Of a stretch of DNA of 64,000 nucleotides, positions 46,369-55,866 are shown in pieces. Each line of letters starts with the position of its first letter. Position 1 is the stretch's first letter. This DNA is from Alkalibacillus haloalkaliphilus (GTDB lineage Bacteria; Bacillota; Bacilli; Bacillales; Alkalibacillaceae). The notes under the pieces were generated by a model, which was not told the origin of the DNA, made no database searches, and was given only the letters and a program-made list of their open reading frames with translations. The position numbers and the translations under genes are program-made. The stretch lies in contig NZ_BJYA01000011.1 in assembly GCF_007991275.1 (NCBI RefSeq), forward strand, positions 98,337-162,336. The letters run 5' to 3'.

Positions 46369-47664
46369 TTACGCTAAAGCTTTGAAAGCTTCTTGGTACT
46401 TTTGAATATCACCTGCACCCATAAATAAAATAACGCTGTTTTTATGGTGTTGTAATGTTTCAGTGTTATTTTCTGGTAAGACTTCTGAGCCTTCAATTCG
46501 CTTTTGTAGATCACTAATCGTTAAGTTACCGACCTTTTCACGTGCCGAACCGAATATATCACATAGATAAATGTGGTCTGCTTTAGATAAACTTTCAGCA
46601 AACTCATCTAAAAATTTACGTGTTCTCGTATACGTGTGTGGCTGAAACACAGCGACGACTTCTTTATTCGGATACTTCTTACGCGCAGAATCAATCGTTG
46701 CGTCGATTTCAATTGGATGATGTGCATAATCATCTATAATGATTTGGCCATCTTTCCACTGTGTTTCAGTAAACCTGCGCTTAACTCCTTCAAAAGTGTA
46801 GATCCTTTTAATTTGTTCTGTTGAAAACTTCTCATAGTCGCATAAAGCAATGACACTCAAAGCATTTAGTACGCTATGATTACCGTAAGTTGGAATGATA
46901 AACGTATCGAAAAAAGTTCCTCTTACAAAAACATCAAACGTCGTACCTTCTTCTGATTCTTTGACATTCTTTGCTTGGAAGTCATTTTCATCAGAGAAAC
47001 CGTAATATACTACCGGTACTTTTGCTTGGATTTCTTGAAGCTTCTCATCATCACCACACGCGATAATTCCTCTTTTAACTTTTAATGCCATTTCTTGAAA
47101 TGCAGCAAACACATCATTTAGATCTTTAAAATAATCTGGGTGATCAAAGTCCACATTAGTCATAATTGCATAGTCAGGCTCATATGCCAAGAAATGTCGG
47201 CGGTATTCACAAGCTTCGAATGCAAAGTATTGACTGTCTGCACGACCACGTCCAGTTCCATCGCCAATTAAGTATGAAGTTGGGACATTTTCACTTAACG
47301 TATGTGCTAATAAACCAGTTGTCGATGTTTTTCCGTGTGCTCCAGTTACTGCGATACTCGTATAATTTTGTATATACTCTCCTAAAAACTCATGATAACG
47401 ATAAAATGGGACACCTAATTGTTTAGCGCGAACGATCTCTTCATGTTCGTCATTAAACGCATTACCAGCGATTACAATTTGACCTTCTTGAATATGATCT
47501 TCACTAAATGGGAAAATACTGATGTCTTTTTGTCTTAAAGCTTCTTCTGTGAAAAAGGTTTTTTCAATATCTGAGCCTTGCACAACTTTACCTGAATCAT
47601 GCAAGATATGTGCTAATGCACTCATTCCTGTTCCTTTTATGCCAATAAAATGGTAAGTCGACAT
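46369..47664 (-). CDS. murC: UDP-N-acetylmuramate-L-alanine ligase
   Basis: 431 aa, full length. N-terminal UDP-binding Rossmann start ([17 protein letters not shown]), the ATP loop [12 protein letters not shown] (about 107-118), the domain-2 blocks [10 protein letters not shown] and [10 protein letters not shown], and [10 protein letters not shown] in the C-terminal domain. It adds L-Ala to UDP-MurNAc. The location next to ytpR and the ytx genes is that of B. subtilis murC. The gap to the next gene (47665-47926) is AT-rich with only that gene's terminator; ytpT is not present. Confidence 0.97.
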   Translation of the reverse strand: MSTYHFIGIKGTGMSALAHILHDSGKVVQGSDIEKTFFTEEALRQKDISIFPFSEDHIQEGQIVIAGNAFNDEHEEIVRAKQLGVPFYRYHEFLGEYIQNYTSIAVTGAHGKTSTTGLLAHTLSENVPTSYLIGDGTGRGRADSQYFAFEACEYRRHFLAYEPDYAIMTNVDFDHPDYFKDLNDVFAAFQEMALKVKRGIIACGDDEKLQEIQAKVPVVYYGFSDENDFQAKNVKESEEGTTFDVFVRGTFFDTFIIPTYGNHSVLNALSVIALCDYEKFSTEQIKRIYTFEGVKRRFTETQWKDGQIIIDDYAHHPIEIDATIDSARKKYPNKEVVAVFQPHTYTRTRKFLDEFAESLSKADHIYLCDIFGSAREKVGNLTISDLQKRIEGSEVLPENNTETLQHHKNSVILFMGAGDIQKYQEAFKALA

Positions 47665-47900
47665 GAATCGAACCCCCGTTTGTCTTCATTCTGTTATTAG
47701 TATATGTCTATTTTATGAAATTGCTTTTTTCATTATAGCAGAATTATTACGATTATCCAGTATGTATTTTGACAATTGTTATAACATCTATATTACGTTT
47801 TATTTACATTTGATAATAATAACCTAATTACTAATATTATTTCCTAATTCTTCTGTTTAAAACCTATGAAAACACGTAATCCAATTATGCTAACCCACAT

Positions 47901-47934
47901 AAAAAAGCGAATGATTGAAAACACAATCATTCGC
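47901..47934 (-). terminator. Terminator overlapping the end of the phosphoribosyltransferase gene
   Basis: Stem GCGAATGATTG / CAATCATTCGC with a 6-base loop, followed on the minus strand by TTTTTT. The last Gly-Glu codons and the stop lie in the upstream arm. Confidence 0.9.
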
Positions 47935-49036
47935 CCGTATAATCAACTTTTTCTAACCGTGGATTTGGAGAAAACTTACGACCTTGCTTAGCTTCATGTT
48001 CATTATTTAGAAGCACATTGTCCCCGGTAAAGCCGATTTTCATTTTAAGTAAATTGCTTCCTACCCCATACATATCAATTGGGACGTGTAATGACTCGAA
48101 ACGTTTAATTTTCTCTTCAGAAAACCCACCGCTAGCCACGATTTTCACATGGTTGAACCCTTCATCGTCCAACGCTTTACGTAAAGCAAAAATAAGTTGG
48201 GGATTAACACCTTTTGGATCAAATGAACCCATCAGATGTTGATTTCTAAAGAAATACTTATCAACCATGTTTTTAGAAGTATCTACACGCACACCTTTTA
48301 ATTCATCTTTAAACTCTCGTGCTACTTTTAGTGAATCTGTAATGACATCATTATTATAATCAACTAAAGCAATTAATTCATCATCAGGAAACGTTTCCTT
48401 ATACGCCTGTGTGGCTTTCACAATGTCACCTTTAAACATTTGAACAAGAGCATGTGGCATCGTTCCAATACCTTGCTTACCCCACCATTCATTCATAGCA
48501 TGAGTCGCTTGGGCAGTTGAACCACCAATATATGCAGCGTATCCATCACCAGCTTGCTGAGTATAATGATCATCACGATCACCCATGAAAATGACAGGTT
48601 TTTGTTTACCAGAAATACCTGCAGCGTTAACTACCTCATATACATTAGTCGCTACAGACGTTCTCCTACCTAAAATCCCATCAACTATACCTTCTAAGTA
48701 GCCGAAGTCTTGATAACGGCCCGTCACAGTTAATACAGACTCATATGGACTAACTTTATCACCGTCTTGTAATGAATAGATTTCTAGGTCCTCTGGGTTG
48801 TCGGCAAACCTGTGTAATAAAGCAATTGCTTCGTCTGTACCACATAAAACTGCATCTTGCTTTTGGAAGAACTGCATTGTTACAACATTGTCAGCAAGGT
48901 GTTCTTCAACAATTTTCTTTGTTTTTAAAAAATATACTGCTGAGAACCAACCGTCTTTGATTCGATCATCAAACTTGAAGGTTTTATTTGTTAAGCGTTT
49001 AATTTTACCTTGTTGCTTTAATTCGAATTCTTTCAT
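47927..49036 (-). CDS. Nicotinate phosphoribosyltransferase (short form)
   Basis: 369 aa, clearly shorter than the roughly 490-aa PncB of Bacillus and more like the compact NAPRTase branch. Conserved blocks: YFLKTKKIVEEHL, GTSVAT-like GRRTSVATNVYEV, THAMNEWWGKQGIGTMPHAL (the catalytic His region), DYNNDVITDSL, VRVDTS and the phosphate-binding VASGGFSEEKI. It makes nicotinate mononucleotide for NAD salvage. The ATG at 49036 follows GAGGGG; an upstream in-frame start six codons earlier is less likely. Probably co-transcribed with ytpR (41-bp gap). Confidence 0.88.
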   Translation of the reverse strand: MKEFELKQQGKIKRLTNKTFKFDDRIKDGWFSAVYFLKTKKIVEEHLADNVVTMQFFQKQDAVLCGTDEAIALLHRFADNPEDLEIYSLQDGDKVSPYESVLTVTGRYQDFGYLEGIVDGILGRRTSVATNVYEVVNAAGISGKQKPVIFMGDRDDHYTQQAGDGYAAYIGGSTAQATHAMNEWWGKQGIGTMPHALVQMFKGDIVKATQAYKETFPDDELIALVDYNNDVITDSLKVAREFKDELKGVRVDTSKNMVDKYFFRNQHLMGSFDPKGVNPQLIFALRKALDDEGFNHVKIVASGGFSEEKIKRFESLHVPIDMYGVGSNLLKMKIGFTGDNVLLNNEHEAKQGRKFSPNPRLEKVDYTGE

Positions 49037-49077
49037 CGTAGACCCCTCATCCACTAATATTAATCAATCAAACAACA

Positions 49078-49695
49078 TTACACTTCATACATAGTCACTT
49101 GAAATGGTTCGCCAGCTTTTTCTTGGTCGTTTAATACTAAAATCCCCTTTTCTTGAGGTGCATTTGGCAAATTTAACTCTCTAGCTGCACAAATCATTCC
49201 AGTTGATGGTACACCTCTTAGTTTGGAATCTTTAATTTCCATTCCACTCGGCATAATAGCCCCAACTTTAGCTACAACAACCTTTTGACCTTCTGCCACG
49301 TTTGGAGCACCGCATACGATTTGTAATTGTTCATCGCCAACATTTACTTGGCAAACATTTAGCTTGTCAGAGTCTTCATGTTTACTCACTTCATCTACTT
49401 CACCAACGACAAACTTAGGTGATACATCAATATGAAGTTCTTCATCAAGTCCATTTTCTTTAAAAATCGTCTCTAATTGGTCAACAAAGCTTTGATTAAT
49501 GTTAAGCAGATCATAACGGTTAACTTCTAAGTAATCAGAAATGCCGAAAATATTGTAAGCTACCGGTTCATTTGTATCTTCAATCGCAATACGTGTCACA
49601 GATCCGTAAGAAGTCGTTGTAATCTTCTCTTCTGTTTGTTTAAGTGTTAAAACTAATACATCTCCAATACCTTCACGGTTATATACTACTTGCAT
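49078..49695 (-). CDS. ytpR: tRNA-binding (EMAP/OB-fold) protein YtpR
   Basis: 205 aa. The C-terminal half is the OB-fold tRNA-binding domain also found in PheT N-termini (VVGEVDEVSKHEDSDKLNVC, VCGAPNVAEGQKVVVAKVGA, STGMICAARELNLP). The N-terminal 90 residues are family-specific. Biological role unknown; it may bind tRNA or act as a tRNA-sensing factor. It starts five bases after ytpQ with AAGGAG, so the two are an operon. Confidence 0.92.
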   Translation of the reverse strand: MQVVYNREGIGDVLVLTLKQTEEKITTTSYGSVTRIAIEDTNEPVAYNIFGISDYLEVNRYDLLNINQSFVDQLETIFKENGLDEELHIDVSPKFVVGEVDEVSKHEDSDKLNVCQVNVGDEQLQIVCGAPNVAEGQKVVVAKVGAIMPSGMEIKDSKLRGVPSTGMICAARELNLPNAPQEKGILVLNDQEKAGEPFQVTMYEV

Positions 49696-49700
49696 CTTCT

Positions 49701-50513
49701 CTACTCCTTATCATCTTCACGTTTTTTTTGAGCTAAAATAAAGATTGGTTCTAATTGGTCACCTTCATATAAGAAAGGTAAAGATGTAATTGGGATTCGA
49801 CCTTCTGCAAAAAACTGCATCATCATTTGAGCTAACACGTCATAACCGACTTTGTTACGGATGTCAGCAAAAATTATAACATCTTGGTGTGGTACACCGA
49901 TTGCTAATTCGCCTTCAATTTTCGCTTTCATTTCTTCAATTAAAGCTTCGTTTAAGATTCGACTAGCATCATAACCATCATTAGTCGATAAGAAATAAAA
50001 AGTGTTGCCAGCGACTTCATCTTGCTTCATGTCTGTTGGAAGTCTTCTCACATTAAACATAGCAACTTCACGTATACGCTCATACTCCCAGTTTTCTCTT
50101 TTCATCATTTCTTCATCAACTAAACGATAAGATTTACCTAAATCTAATGCATAATAAACTCTTGTTTCGGCTGTATGTTCAGTATACACAAGTGGTACAC
50201 CATCATTTGATTCAGTCGGAAATGAACCTGAACGTATGACAGGAAAGATTTGATTTTCTTTCCCTTCTAATGTTTGTTCTTCATTCATGATTTTCAATGC
50301 TTCTGTAATATGTGACACAAGCTCATCGACTGCTTCATCTTTTCGGTTTTCCCACTTGGAAATAACACCTGGTAATGAAATGGTTACACCTTGTCCACTA
50401 TGCTTCCACTCTACTCTAAATGTATCTTGATCTTTATCAAAAATCGTCTTCCATTCATCACGATTAAATTGTTCTTCTAGCTTCTTTTTCATTTTAATAC
50501 TTGTCATTTTCAT
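49701..50513 (-). CDS. ytpQ: DUF1444 protein YtpQ
   Basis: 270 aa soluble protein. Conserved DUF1444 pattern: VTISLPGVISKWE, an RVYYALDLGKSYRLVDEEM block and GYDASRILNEALIEEM. No catalytic motif is visible and the function is unknown. The ATG at 50513 follows AAAGGGGG by about 7 bases, which is preferred over an in-frame start nine codons earlier. First gene of ytpQ-ytpR, possibly continuing into the phosphoribosyltransferase gene. B. subtilis ytpP, usually next upstream, is not present. Confidence 0.9.
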   Translation of the reverse strand: MKMTSIKMKKKLEEQFNRDEWKTIFDKDQDTFRVEWKHSGQGVTISLPGVISKWENRKDEAVDELVSHITEALKIMNEEQTLEGKENQIFPVIRSGSFPTESNDGVPLVYTEHTAETRVYYALDLGKSYRLVDEEMMKRENWEYERIREVAMFNVRRLPTDMKQDEVAGNTFYFLSTNDGYDASRILNEALIEEMKAKIEGELAIGVPHQDVIIFADIRNKVGYDVLAQMMMQFFAEGRIPITSLPFLYEGDQLEPIFILAQKKREDDKE

Positions 50514-50602
50514 TATTTTGCCCCCTTTATCGAAGCACACTAGCCATTATTTTACCATGTATTACTGACCGAGAAAAGCTAACGGCTTATTGGGGTGAAG
50601 AA

Positions 50603-51625
50603 TTAAGCATCTAACTTTAAATCACCATCTTTTATGAAACCTTTTTTCCTTAACAATTCAGAAATAAACACACTAATAATTGCTGGCGCAACGATCAACA
50701 ACATGATTAAGATTATTAATAACTCTAATGAAAAGCCCATCGTTTCAAATGCCATGATAGGTCCAACAAGTCCGCTCGTTCCCATACCAGCACCGATTGC
50801 ATTATTTTCTAAATGTAGCCACACGGTTGCAACGGGGGCCAAGATTATTCCTGCCACTGTTGGCGCTAAGAGAACTATAGGCTTTCGAACAACGTTAGCA
50901 ATTTGCAGCATCGAAGTTCCGATCCCTTGTGATACAACACCCGATATGCCATTCTCACGATAACTACTTGCAGCAAAGCCAACCATTTGTGCTGCACAAC
51001 CTACTGTCGCTGCCCCTGCTGCTAAACCTTGCAAATCTAACATAACAGCAATCGCTACACTAGAGATTGGAGCTGTTAAGGCTAGGCCCATTAAGCCAGC
51101 AACAACCATTCCCATTAAAAATGGTCTTAAGTCAGTTGCCCAATTAATAATCGCACCAAAACCTTCCAAAAAGGCTGAAATTGGCGGTCCTACAAATGAG
51201 GCTACAAAAAAACCGACTAAAATTGTAACAAACGGCGTGACGACGATATCTAATTTTGTCTCTTTGCTCACTAGCTTACCTATTTCAACAGCTAGCAATG
51301 CTGCGATAAAACTTCCAGCAGGACCCCCTCCAATATCTGCTGCATAACTTCCAGCAAAAAGCGCGCTATATAATACTAAAGGTGGTGCTTTTAAACCATG
51401 AGCGACAGCAATTCCAATAGCACCACCATAAATGATTGGCTGAGTAGCAAAATCACCAATTTGTACAAATGCATCAGGTAGGAAAGGTACTTCACTTCCT
51501 AACGTCTGAATAATCGTACCGATGATTAAAGAAGCAAACAACCCTAATGCCATATAACTTAATGCGGTAATAAAATATTGATGAAACGATGGATTAACGC
51601 CTTTTTTCTGTAAAAATGCTTTCAC
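50603..51625 (-). CDS. PfoR-type PTS EIIC membrane protein
   Basis: 340 aa with about nine hydrophobic segments and the conserved GGAIGIAVAHGLKAPPLVLYS-type, ADIGGGPAGSF, TAPISSVAIAV and PIMAFETMG blocks of the PfoR/PTS_IIC_2 family. Members are annotated as phosphotransferase EIIC or as perfringolysin regulators; real transport and substrate are unknown, and no EIIA/EIIB partner lies near. The start is GTG behind GGAGG (6-7 bases). It follows the lipoprotein gene by 21 bases on the same strand, so the pair is a likely operon. Confidence 0.85.
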   Translation of the reverse strand: MKAFLQKKGVNPSFHQYFITALSYMALGLFASLIIGTIIQTLGSEVPFLPDAFVQIGDFATQPIIYGGAIGIAVAHGLKAPPLVLYSALFAGSYAADIGGGPAGSFIAALLAVEIGKLVSKETKLDIVVTPFVTILVGFFVASFVGPPISAFLEGFGAIINWATDLRPFLMGMVVAGLMGLALTAPISSVAIAVMLDLQGLAAGAATVGCAAQMVGFAASSYRENGISGVVSQGIGTSMLQIANVVRKPIVLLAPTVAGIILAPVATVWLHLENNAIGAGMGTSGLVGPIMAFETMGFSLELLIILIMLLIVAPAIISVFISELLRKKGFIKDGDLKLDA

Positions 51626-51646
51626 AGGACTAACCTCCGACAGTAG

Positions 51647-52171
51647 TTATTCTTCATCTTCACCTTCATCTTCTTCTATTTGTTCAACTGAGCTAATAAT
51701 TTCGATCATAAGTTTCGCATCGTCTTCAACTTGGCTTAGACTCGTGATGGTAGACATCTTTATGCCACCAATGCCTAAATGAACCTCGTATTGGTCATCG
51801 CCATGCTCAATCGCATGAATGTATGCAAATGCATCTTCAGTTTCAATTGTTCTTAAATATACACCCTCATCTGATATACGATTATAAAACCATTGACTGT
51901 TAGGTGCTTCAAACTCGTTTACGAATAATACATATGGTTGACCACCATCATTAAAAACGACATTGTGAGGATTCGCGTCTGTAACTTGAAAATCATCTGG
52001 TTTATAGGCATCAAATCTATCAAATGAATAATTGGTCTCTATTTCCTCTGAAGATAAGACGACACTCCTCACTTCACTTTCAGCTTGGCTAAATGCTTCT
52101 TCTGCTGATGGCGAGCATGCTGCTACAACAGCAACAGTCAACATCAGAAGTAAAGCTTTAATATAACTCAA
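51647..52171 (-). CDS. Acidic lipoprotein, function unknown
   Basis: 174 aa. The N-terminal signal ends in a lipobox (VAVVAACSPS) with lipid-modified C19, so it should be anchored outside the membrane. The mature part is acidic and ends in a run of E and D. No known domain recognised. It starts at TTG behind GGGGGGA. Upstream partner of the PfoR-type gene (21 bp). These two genes sit where B. subtilis carries ytpP, so they are a lineage-specific exchange (inference). Confidence 0.75.
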   Translation of the reverse strand: MSYIKALLLMLTVAVVAACSPSAEEAFSQAESEVRSVVLSSEEIETNYSFDRFDAYKPDDFQVTDANPHNVVFNDGGQPYVLFVNEFEAPNSQWFYNRISDEGVYLRTIETEDAFAYIHAIEHGDDQYEVHLGIGGIKMSTITSLSQVEDDAKLMIEIISSVEQIEEDEGEDEE

Positions 52172-52322
52172 CTTCTTTCCCCCCCAAGATCATAAAGTAA
52201 TTATCTGATTAAACACTATTTACGCTACCAATTATATTAAAAAATAAAGCTTATATATTTGACAAAATCTAGCTATCTATTCATTATTAAATATAACAAA
52301 AAAATTGTAAGGAGGTCATTCA

Positions 52323-52763
52323 ATGAACTTATCAATTTATTTAGCAGGACAAATTCATGATGATTGGCGCGAACAATTAAAACACAAAGCTGAACAAAAA
52401 GGTTTGAACATTAACTTCTACGGACCTCAAGAAAATCATAGTCTATCTGATGATATAGGTGAAAATGTGTTAGGTAAACAACCTAACAACCTATACCGTG
52501 ATGATGCCGCTTCTGGTATTAATAATTTTAGAACAGAATTAATGATGCAAAAATCAGATGCCGTTATTGCACTTTTTGGCGAAACATATAAACAGTGGAA
52601 CACCGCAATGGATGCTGGTATTGCGATTGGACTTAATAAACCATTAATTCTAATTCGTCCTGACTCTTTAATCCATCCGTTAAAAGAGTTATCCAATAAA
52701 GCGAATGTCACTGTTGAAACAACCGATCAAGCAATTGATGTACTAGCTTATACTTTCCAATAA
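52323..52763 (+). CDS. ytoQ: YtoQ family protein
   Basis: 146 aa. The core FYGPQENHSLSDDIGENVLG, NNFRTELMMQKSDAVIALFG and WNTAMDAGIAIGLNKPLILI matches YtoQ and resembles nucleoside 2-deoxyribosyltransferase-like folds (an LxGxI start with IYLAGQIHDDWR). Substrate unknown. AAGGAGGTC lies before the ATG. Placed between the lipoprotein gene and ytoP; monocistronic with its own terminator. Confidence 0.9.
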   Translation: MNLSIYLAGQIHDDWREQLKHKAEQKGLNINFYGPQENHSLSDDIGENVLGKQPNNLYRDDAASGINNFRTELMMQKSDAVIALFGETYKQWNTAMDAGIAIGLNKPLILIRPDSLIHPLKELSNKANVTVETTDQAIDVLAYTFQ

Positions 52764-52771
52764 ACATAATT

Positions 52772-52817
52772 AAAGAGAGATGAAATAGGGACTAACGACC
52801 TATTCATCTCTCTTTTT
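52772..52817 (+). terminator. Terminator of ytoQ
   Basis: A long stem (AAAGAGAGATGAA plus TAGG paired with CCTA plus TTCATCTCTCTTT) followed by TTTTT. It may also help the convergent ytoP. Confidence 0.92.
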
Positions 52818-52820
52818 AAT

Positions 52821-53888
52821 TTAACCGTTTTGTCTAATAGAATCAACTGTTGATTGATCAACTGACTTAACTAATTTAGTTAGTAATTCCTTAGCCGCTG
52901 CATAGTCATCGATATTAATAATAGATGAACTTGTATGGATATAACGAGAACAAATCCCAACAACTGCTGAAGGTACTCCATCATTTGAAGTATGAACGCG
53001 TCCAGCGTCTGTTCCACCTTGTGAAATAAAGTATTGATAAGGAATGTCATGTGTTTCAGCTGTATCTAAAATAAAGTCACGCATACCACGGTGTGTAATC
53101 ATTGAACGGTCAAAAATACGTAATAATGCTCCTTTACCTAACTGACCGAACTCATTTTCATCACCTTCCATATCATTAGCAGGTGAAGCATCTAACGCAA
53201 AGAAAATGTCTGGGTCAATCATATTAGCAGCAACTTGTGCACCTCTTAGTCCAACCTCTTCTTGCACTGTTGCACCAGAATATAATGTATGAGATAACTT
53301 TTCGCCTTGTAACTCTTTTAATAATTCAACTGATAATCCACAACCGTAACGATTATCCCAAGCTTTAGCCATAATTTTCTTTTCATTAGCCATTTCTGTA
53401 AATGGACATACAGGAATAATTGGCTGACCTGGTTTAACGCCTATTCTTTTAACGTCCTCTTCATCATCTGCTCCAATATCAATTAACATATTTTTAATTT
53501 CCATTGGTTTCTTTCGTTGTTCTGGTGTTAAGTTGTGTGGAGGGATTGACCCAATTACACCAACGACCGGACCATTGTCAGTCATGACTTGTACACGTTG
53601 TGCTAGCATGACTTGGTTCCACCAGCCACCTAACGTTTGAAAGCGTAACATACCATTTTTCGTTACTTGCGTTACCATAAAACCGACTTCATCCATGTGG
53701 CCTGCAACCATCACTTTAGGTCCTTCACCGTGACGAACTCCAAATACGCCACCAAGCTTGTCTTGAACGACCTCATCAGAATATTTTTCTAATTCTTGAC
53801 GCATAAATTGACGAACTTCATGCTCATGACCTGGTGCACCTGGTAGTTCCGTTAAAGTCTTAAATAAATCTTTCGTTTCTTGATTCAT
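52821..53888 (-). CDS. ytoP: M42 family glutamyl/deblocking aminopeptidase YtoP
   Basis: 355 aa. M42 metal-binding motifs: [14 protein letters not shown] (His, Asp bridge), the [10 protein letters not shown] ligand Asp, [13 protein letters not shown] (catalytic Glu-Glu) and [20 protein letters not shown] cytoplasmic tetrahedral aminopeptidase of about 12 subunits. Spacing to ytzB (divergent) and ytoQ (convergent) agrees with the B. subtilis order ytoQ-ytoP-ytzB. Confidence 0.95.
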   Translation of the reverse strand: MNQETKDLFKTLTELPGAPGHEHEVRQFMRQELEKYSDEVVQDKLGGVFGVRHGEGPKVMVAGHMDEVGFMVTQVTKNGMLRFQTLGGWWNQVMLAQRVQVMTDNGPVVGVIGSIPPHNLTPEQRKKPMEIKNMLIDIGADDEEDVKRIGVKPGQPIIPVCPFTEMANEKKIMAKAWDNRYGCGLSVELLKELQGEKLSHTLYSGATVQEEVGLRGAQVAANMIDPDIFFALDASPANDMEGDENEFGQLGKGALLRIFDRSMITHRGMRDFILDTAETHDIPYQYFISQGGTDAGRVHTSNDGVPSAVVGICSRYIHTSSSIINIDDYAAAKELLTKLVKSVDQSTVDSIRQNG

Positions 53889-54034
53889 TATGTATCACTC
53901 CAAGTTTTAGATTACTTATATTTATTTTAACAGAAAATTAACATTAATCCATCATAGTTTGCTGAAAGCTATTTTAATTTCTAGATTATTAAGCTTATAA
54001 TGTAAGAAACAAACAATTTTGGAGTGGTCTAAAC

Positions 54035-54343
54035 ATGAAATGGTATAAACTAATCGTACCAGCAGCCGTAGGGGCTACTGTCGGAGCTTATGTTGGCAAA
54101 AAAATCAAAGAACAATGGATCGTGCCTGAAGTCGCTTTAAAGCACGTTAAAGAACTATTTAAACAAGATGGGCCGATCAGTGGCTCTTGGATCTTAATGG
54201 AAAAAGAAGTCTATGAAAAAGACGGGCAAGAACATATAGCTTATCAAGGTGGCATTTCTAGAACAGTTGATGGACAGACTCAACATTATAAGTTTTATGT
54301 TGATGCATCAACAGGTCAATTACTAGACTCTTATTTAATCTAA
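54035..54343 (+). CDS. ytzB: YtzB, small PepSY-domain protein
   Basis: 102 aa. The N-terminal hydrophobic Gly-rich segment (LIVPAAVGATVGAYVG) is an anchor. The rest is a PepSY-like fold with the pattern HVKELFKQDGPISGSW and YVDASTGQLLDSYLI. PepSY proteins are thought to inhibit peptidases in the envelope; no target is known. GGAGTGG site before the ATG. The repeat region that follows begins exactly at its stop codon. Confidence 0.85.
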   Translation: MKWYKLIVPAAVGATVGAYVGKKIKEQWIVPEVALKHVKELFKQDGPISGSWILMEKEVYEKDGQEHIAYQGGISRTVDGQTQHYKFYVDASTGQLLDSYLI

Positions 54344-54462
54344 TGATTCTATTTCAAATGTGGTGGTGTAGATATTTATAACATCTCATCTACTTATTAC
54401 ATTACCCTTTTAATTCATGTATTTATAATCGCTACATCAAAATGCTTCGCTTTCCGCGGGCA
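54341..54462. repeat. Dispersed repeat, copy A
   Basis: This copy matches the one at 63688-63806. Shared blocks in the same order are TAATGATTCT, TTTCAAATGTGGTGGTGTA, ACTTATTAC, CCCTTTTAA and ATCGCTACATCAAAATGCTT followed by CGCTTTC. Between them are small insertions and deletions. It begins at the ytzB stop. Confidence 0.8.
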
Positions 54463-54545
54463 CGGCTCGAGCCTCCTCGGCCCAAAGAACGGGGCCTGTG
54501 GGGTCTCGAGACACGTGCTATTCCCGCTGGAGTCTACGCATTTTG
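54438..54545. repeat. Palindromic GC-rich element bounded by CAAAATGC
   Basis: Ends CAAAATGC and GCATTTTG are inverted. Inside are CCGCGGG, GGCTCGAGCC, GGTCTCGAGAC and CCCGC. GC content is much higher than the flanks. Elements of this style (TTCGCTTTCCGCGGGC ... CTCGAGCC) are common in Bacillaceae chromosomes in my memory; it is noncoding. It overlaps the 3' end of copy A. Confidence 0.75.
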
Positions 54546-54925
54546 ATTCCGCTTAATACAGCTCACCTAACACAAAAGTGACTACATAATTTTATTTTAG
54601 TTGATTCTTTCCTATGCATTTTTTAACCTCATCCTTTTCCCAAAGCTGAATTTGACGTACGATAAGGCTACGCCAGTTCGGCTAAAACCACGCCCTGTGC
54701 CCAACGACTGGGATTAACATCTCACCCGAATTAACTGAAACCGTGCCCCCTGCATAGAAAACAGTGCCTAAACAACAACCGTAGGGAGTTTAAACAGATA
54801 TTATACTTGTTCCCTGTAGGTAAAAGCTTTCACCGAGAGCGGTTCACATTATACCAACGGTTAGTTAAAAGCACCCTACCTTTTAAGTGAAATTGTACAG
54901 CTACCTCAACAAATATTTTATACCC
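54546..54925. other. Gene-free stretch
   Basis: No ORF with start codon, ribosome-binding site and coding bias was found on either strand. The composition is less AT-rich than most intergenic DNA here, with pieces such as GGCTACGCCAG and CCGTAGGGAG. It may be decayed sequence related to the neighbouring repeat. Confidence 0.5.
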
Positions 54926-54970
54926 AAAAAACCCGAGCATCGACCGTGTATATTGGTCATGCTCGGGTTT
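54926..54970 (-). terminator. Terminator of ytnP
   Basis: Stem AAACCCGAGCATGACC / GGTCGATGCTCGGGTTT on the minus strand with one bulge, followed by TTTTTT. It ends five bases past the ytnP stop. Confidence 0.92.
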
Positions 54971-54974
54971 CTAC

Positions 54975-55838
54975 TTATTCACTAGTATATTCGTATCGCT
55001 TACGTTCTAACTTCTCTTCAATTTGTCCTTCTTGATCAAAGCGAATTGCACGATAATAAGCATCGTGATAAAAAATAAACCACCGATTCTTCTCGTATGC
55101 TTCTTCTAACAATTCTTTCTTTTCATGCACACTCGTAACAGGGTAATCATCATAAGCTAATACCCAAAGTGGATTTTGGTGTCCATGTGTTGGCATTAAG
55201 TCAGCCATATGAACGAAAGATTCTTCATGACCATCATAATGAATGACACAATGCCCATTACTATGACCACCTGTATGCTTCATTGTAAAGCCAGGAAACA
55301 CTTCATATGAGCCATGAAAAGTTTCAACTTGATGTTGCACCGGCTCCCAATTCTCTTTCCAATACGTGTTTTTTGAACGCATATTAGGATTCTTCATTTC
55401 TTCCCATTCAATTTCTGATGTTACAATTGTTGCATTAGGGAAAGTTGAAGCAAGCTCACCTTGATCATTAATGTAGGTTAAGCCACTTGCATGGTCAAAA
55501 TGTAAATGTGTCATTAAAACCGTATCAATATCATGTACCGTTAAGTTTAAAACTTCCAATGATGAAACGACGTGAGATTCCTCTAAAACTCCAAAGTTAC
55601 GTTTTAACTTTTCATTTAACTTCCCGAACCCAACACCTGAATCTACTAAAATGTTACGGTTATTTACTTGAATTAAAATAGGATCACATCTTAATTCAAT
55701 TTGCTCCAAGTCGTTGTGTGGGTATTTTTTGCTCCAAAGTGGCTTTGGCACAACACCAAACATCGCACCACCATCCATGTGCGTCACACCGCCATTTAAC
55801 CATGTTAACGTCAACTGACCAATTGTTAATTGTTCCAT
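54975..55838 (-). CDS. ytnP: MBL-fold lactonase-like hydrolase YtnP
   Basis: 287 aa metallo-beta-lactamase. Metal ligands: [11 protein letters not shown] (HxHxDH near 110-115), [21 protein letters not shown] and a late YHDAYYRA. YtnP of B. subtilis degrades N-acyl homoserine lactones and blocks streptomycin-related signalling in Streptomyces (known). Full length. GGGTGA site before the ATG. It starts the chain trmB-ytnP on this strand. Confidence 0.9.
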   Translation of the reverse strand: MEQLTIGQLTLTWLNGGVTHMDGGAMFGVVPKPLWSKKYPHNDLEQIELRCDPILIQVNNRNILVDSGVGFGKLNEKLKRNFGVLEESHVVSSLEVLNLTVHDIDTVLMTHLHFDHASGLTYINDQGELASTFPNATIVTSEIEWEEMKNPNMRSKNTYWKENWEPVQHQVETFHGSYEVFPGFTMKHTGGHSNGHCVIHYDGHEESFVHMADLMPTHGHQNPLWVLAYDDYPVTSVHEKKELLEEAYEKNRWFIFYHDAYYRAIRFDQEGQIEEKLERKRYEYTSE

Positions 55839-55866
55839 ACACTCACCCTTTTGTATACAATATCAT

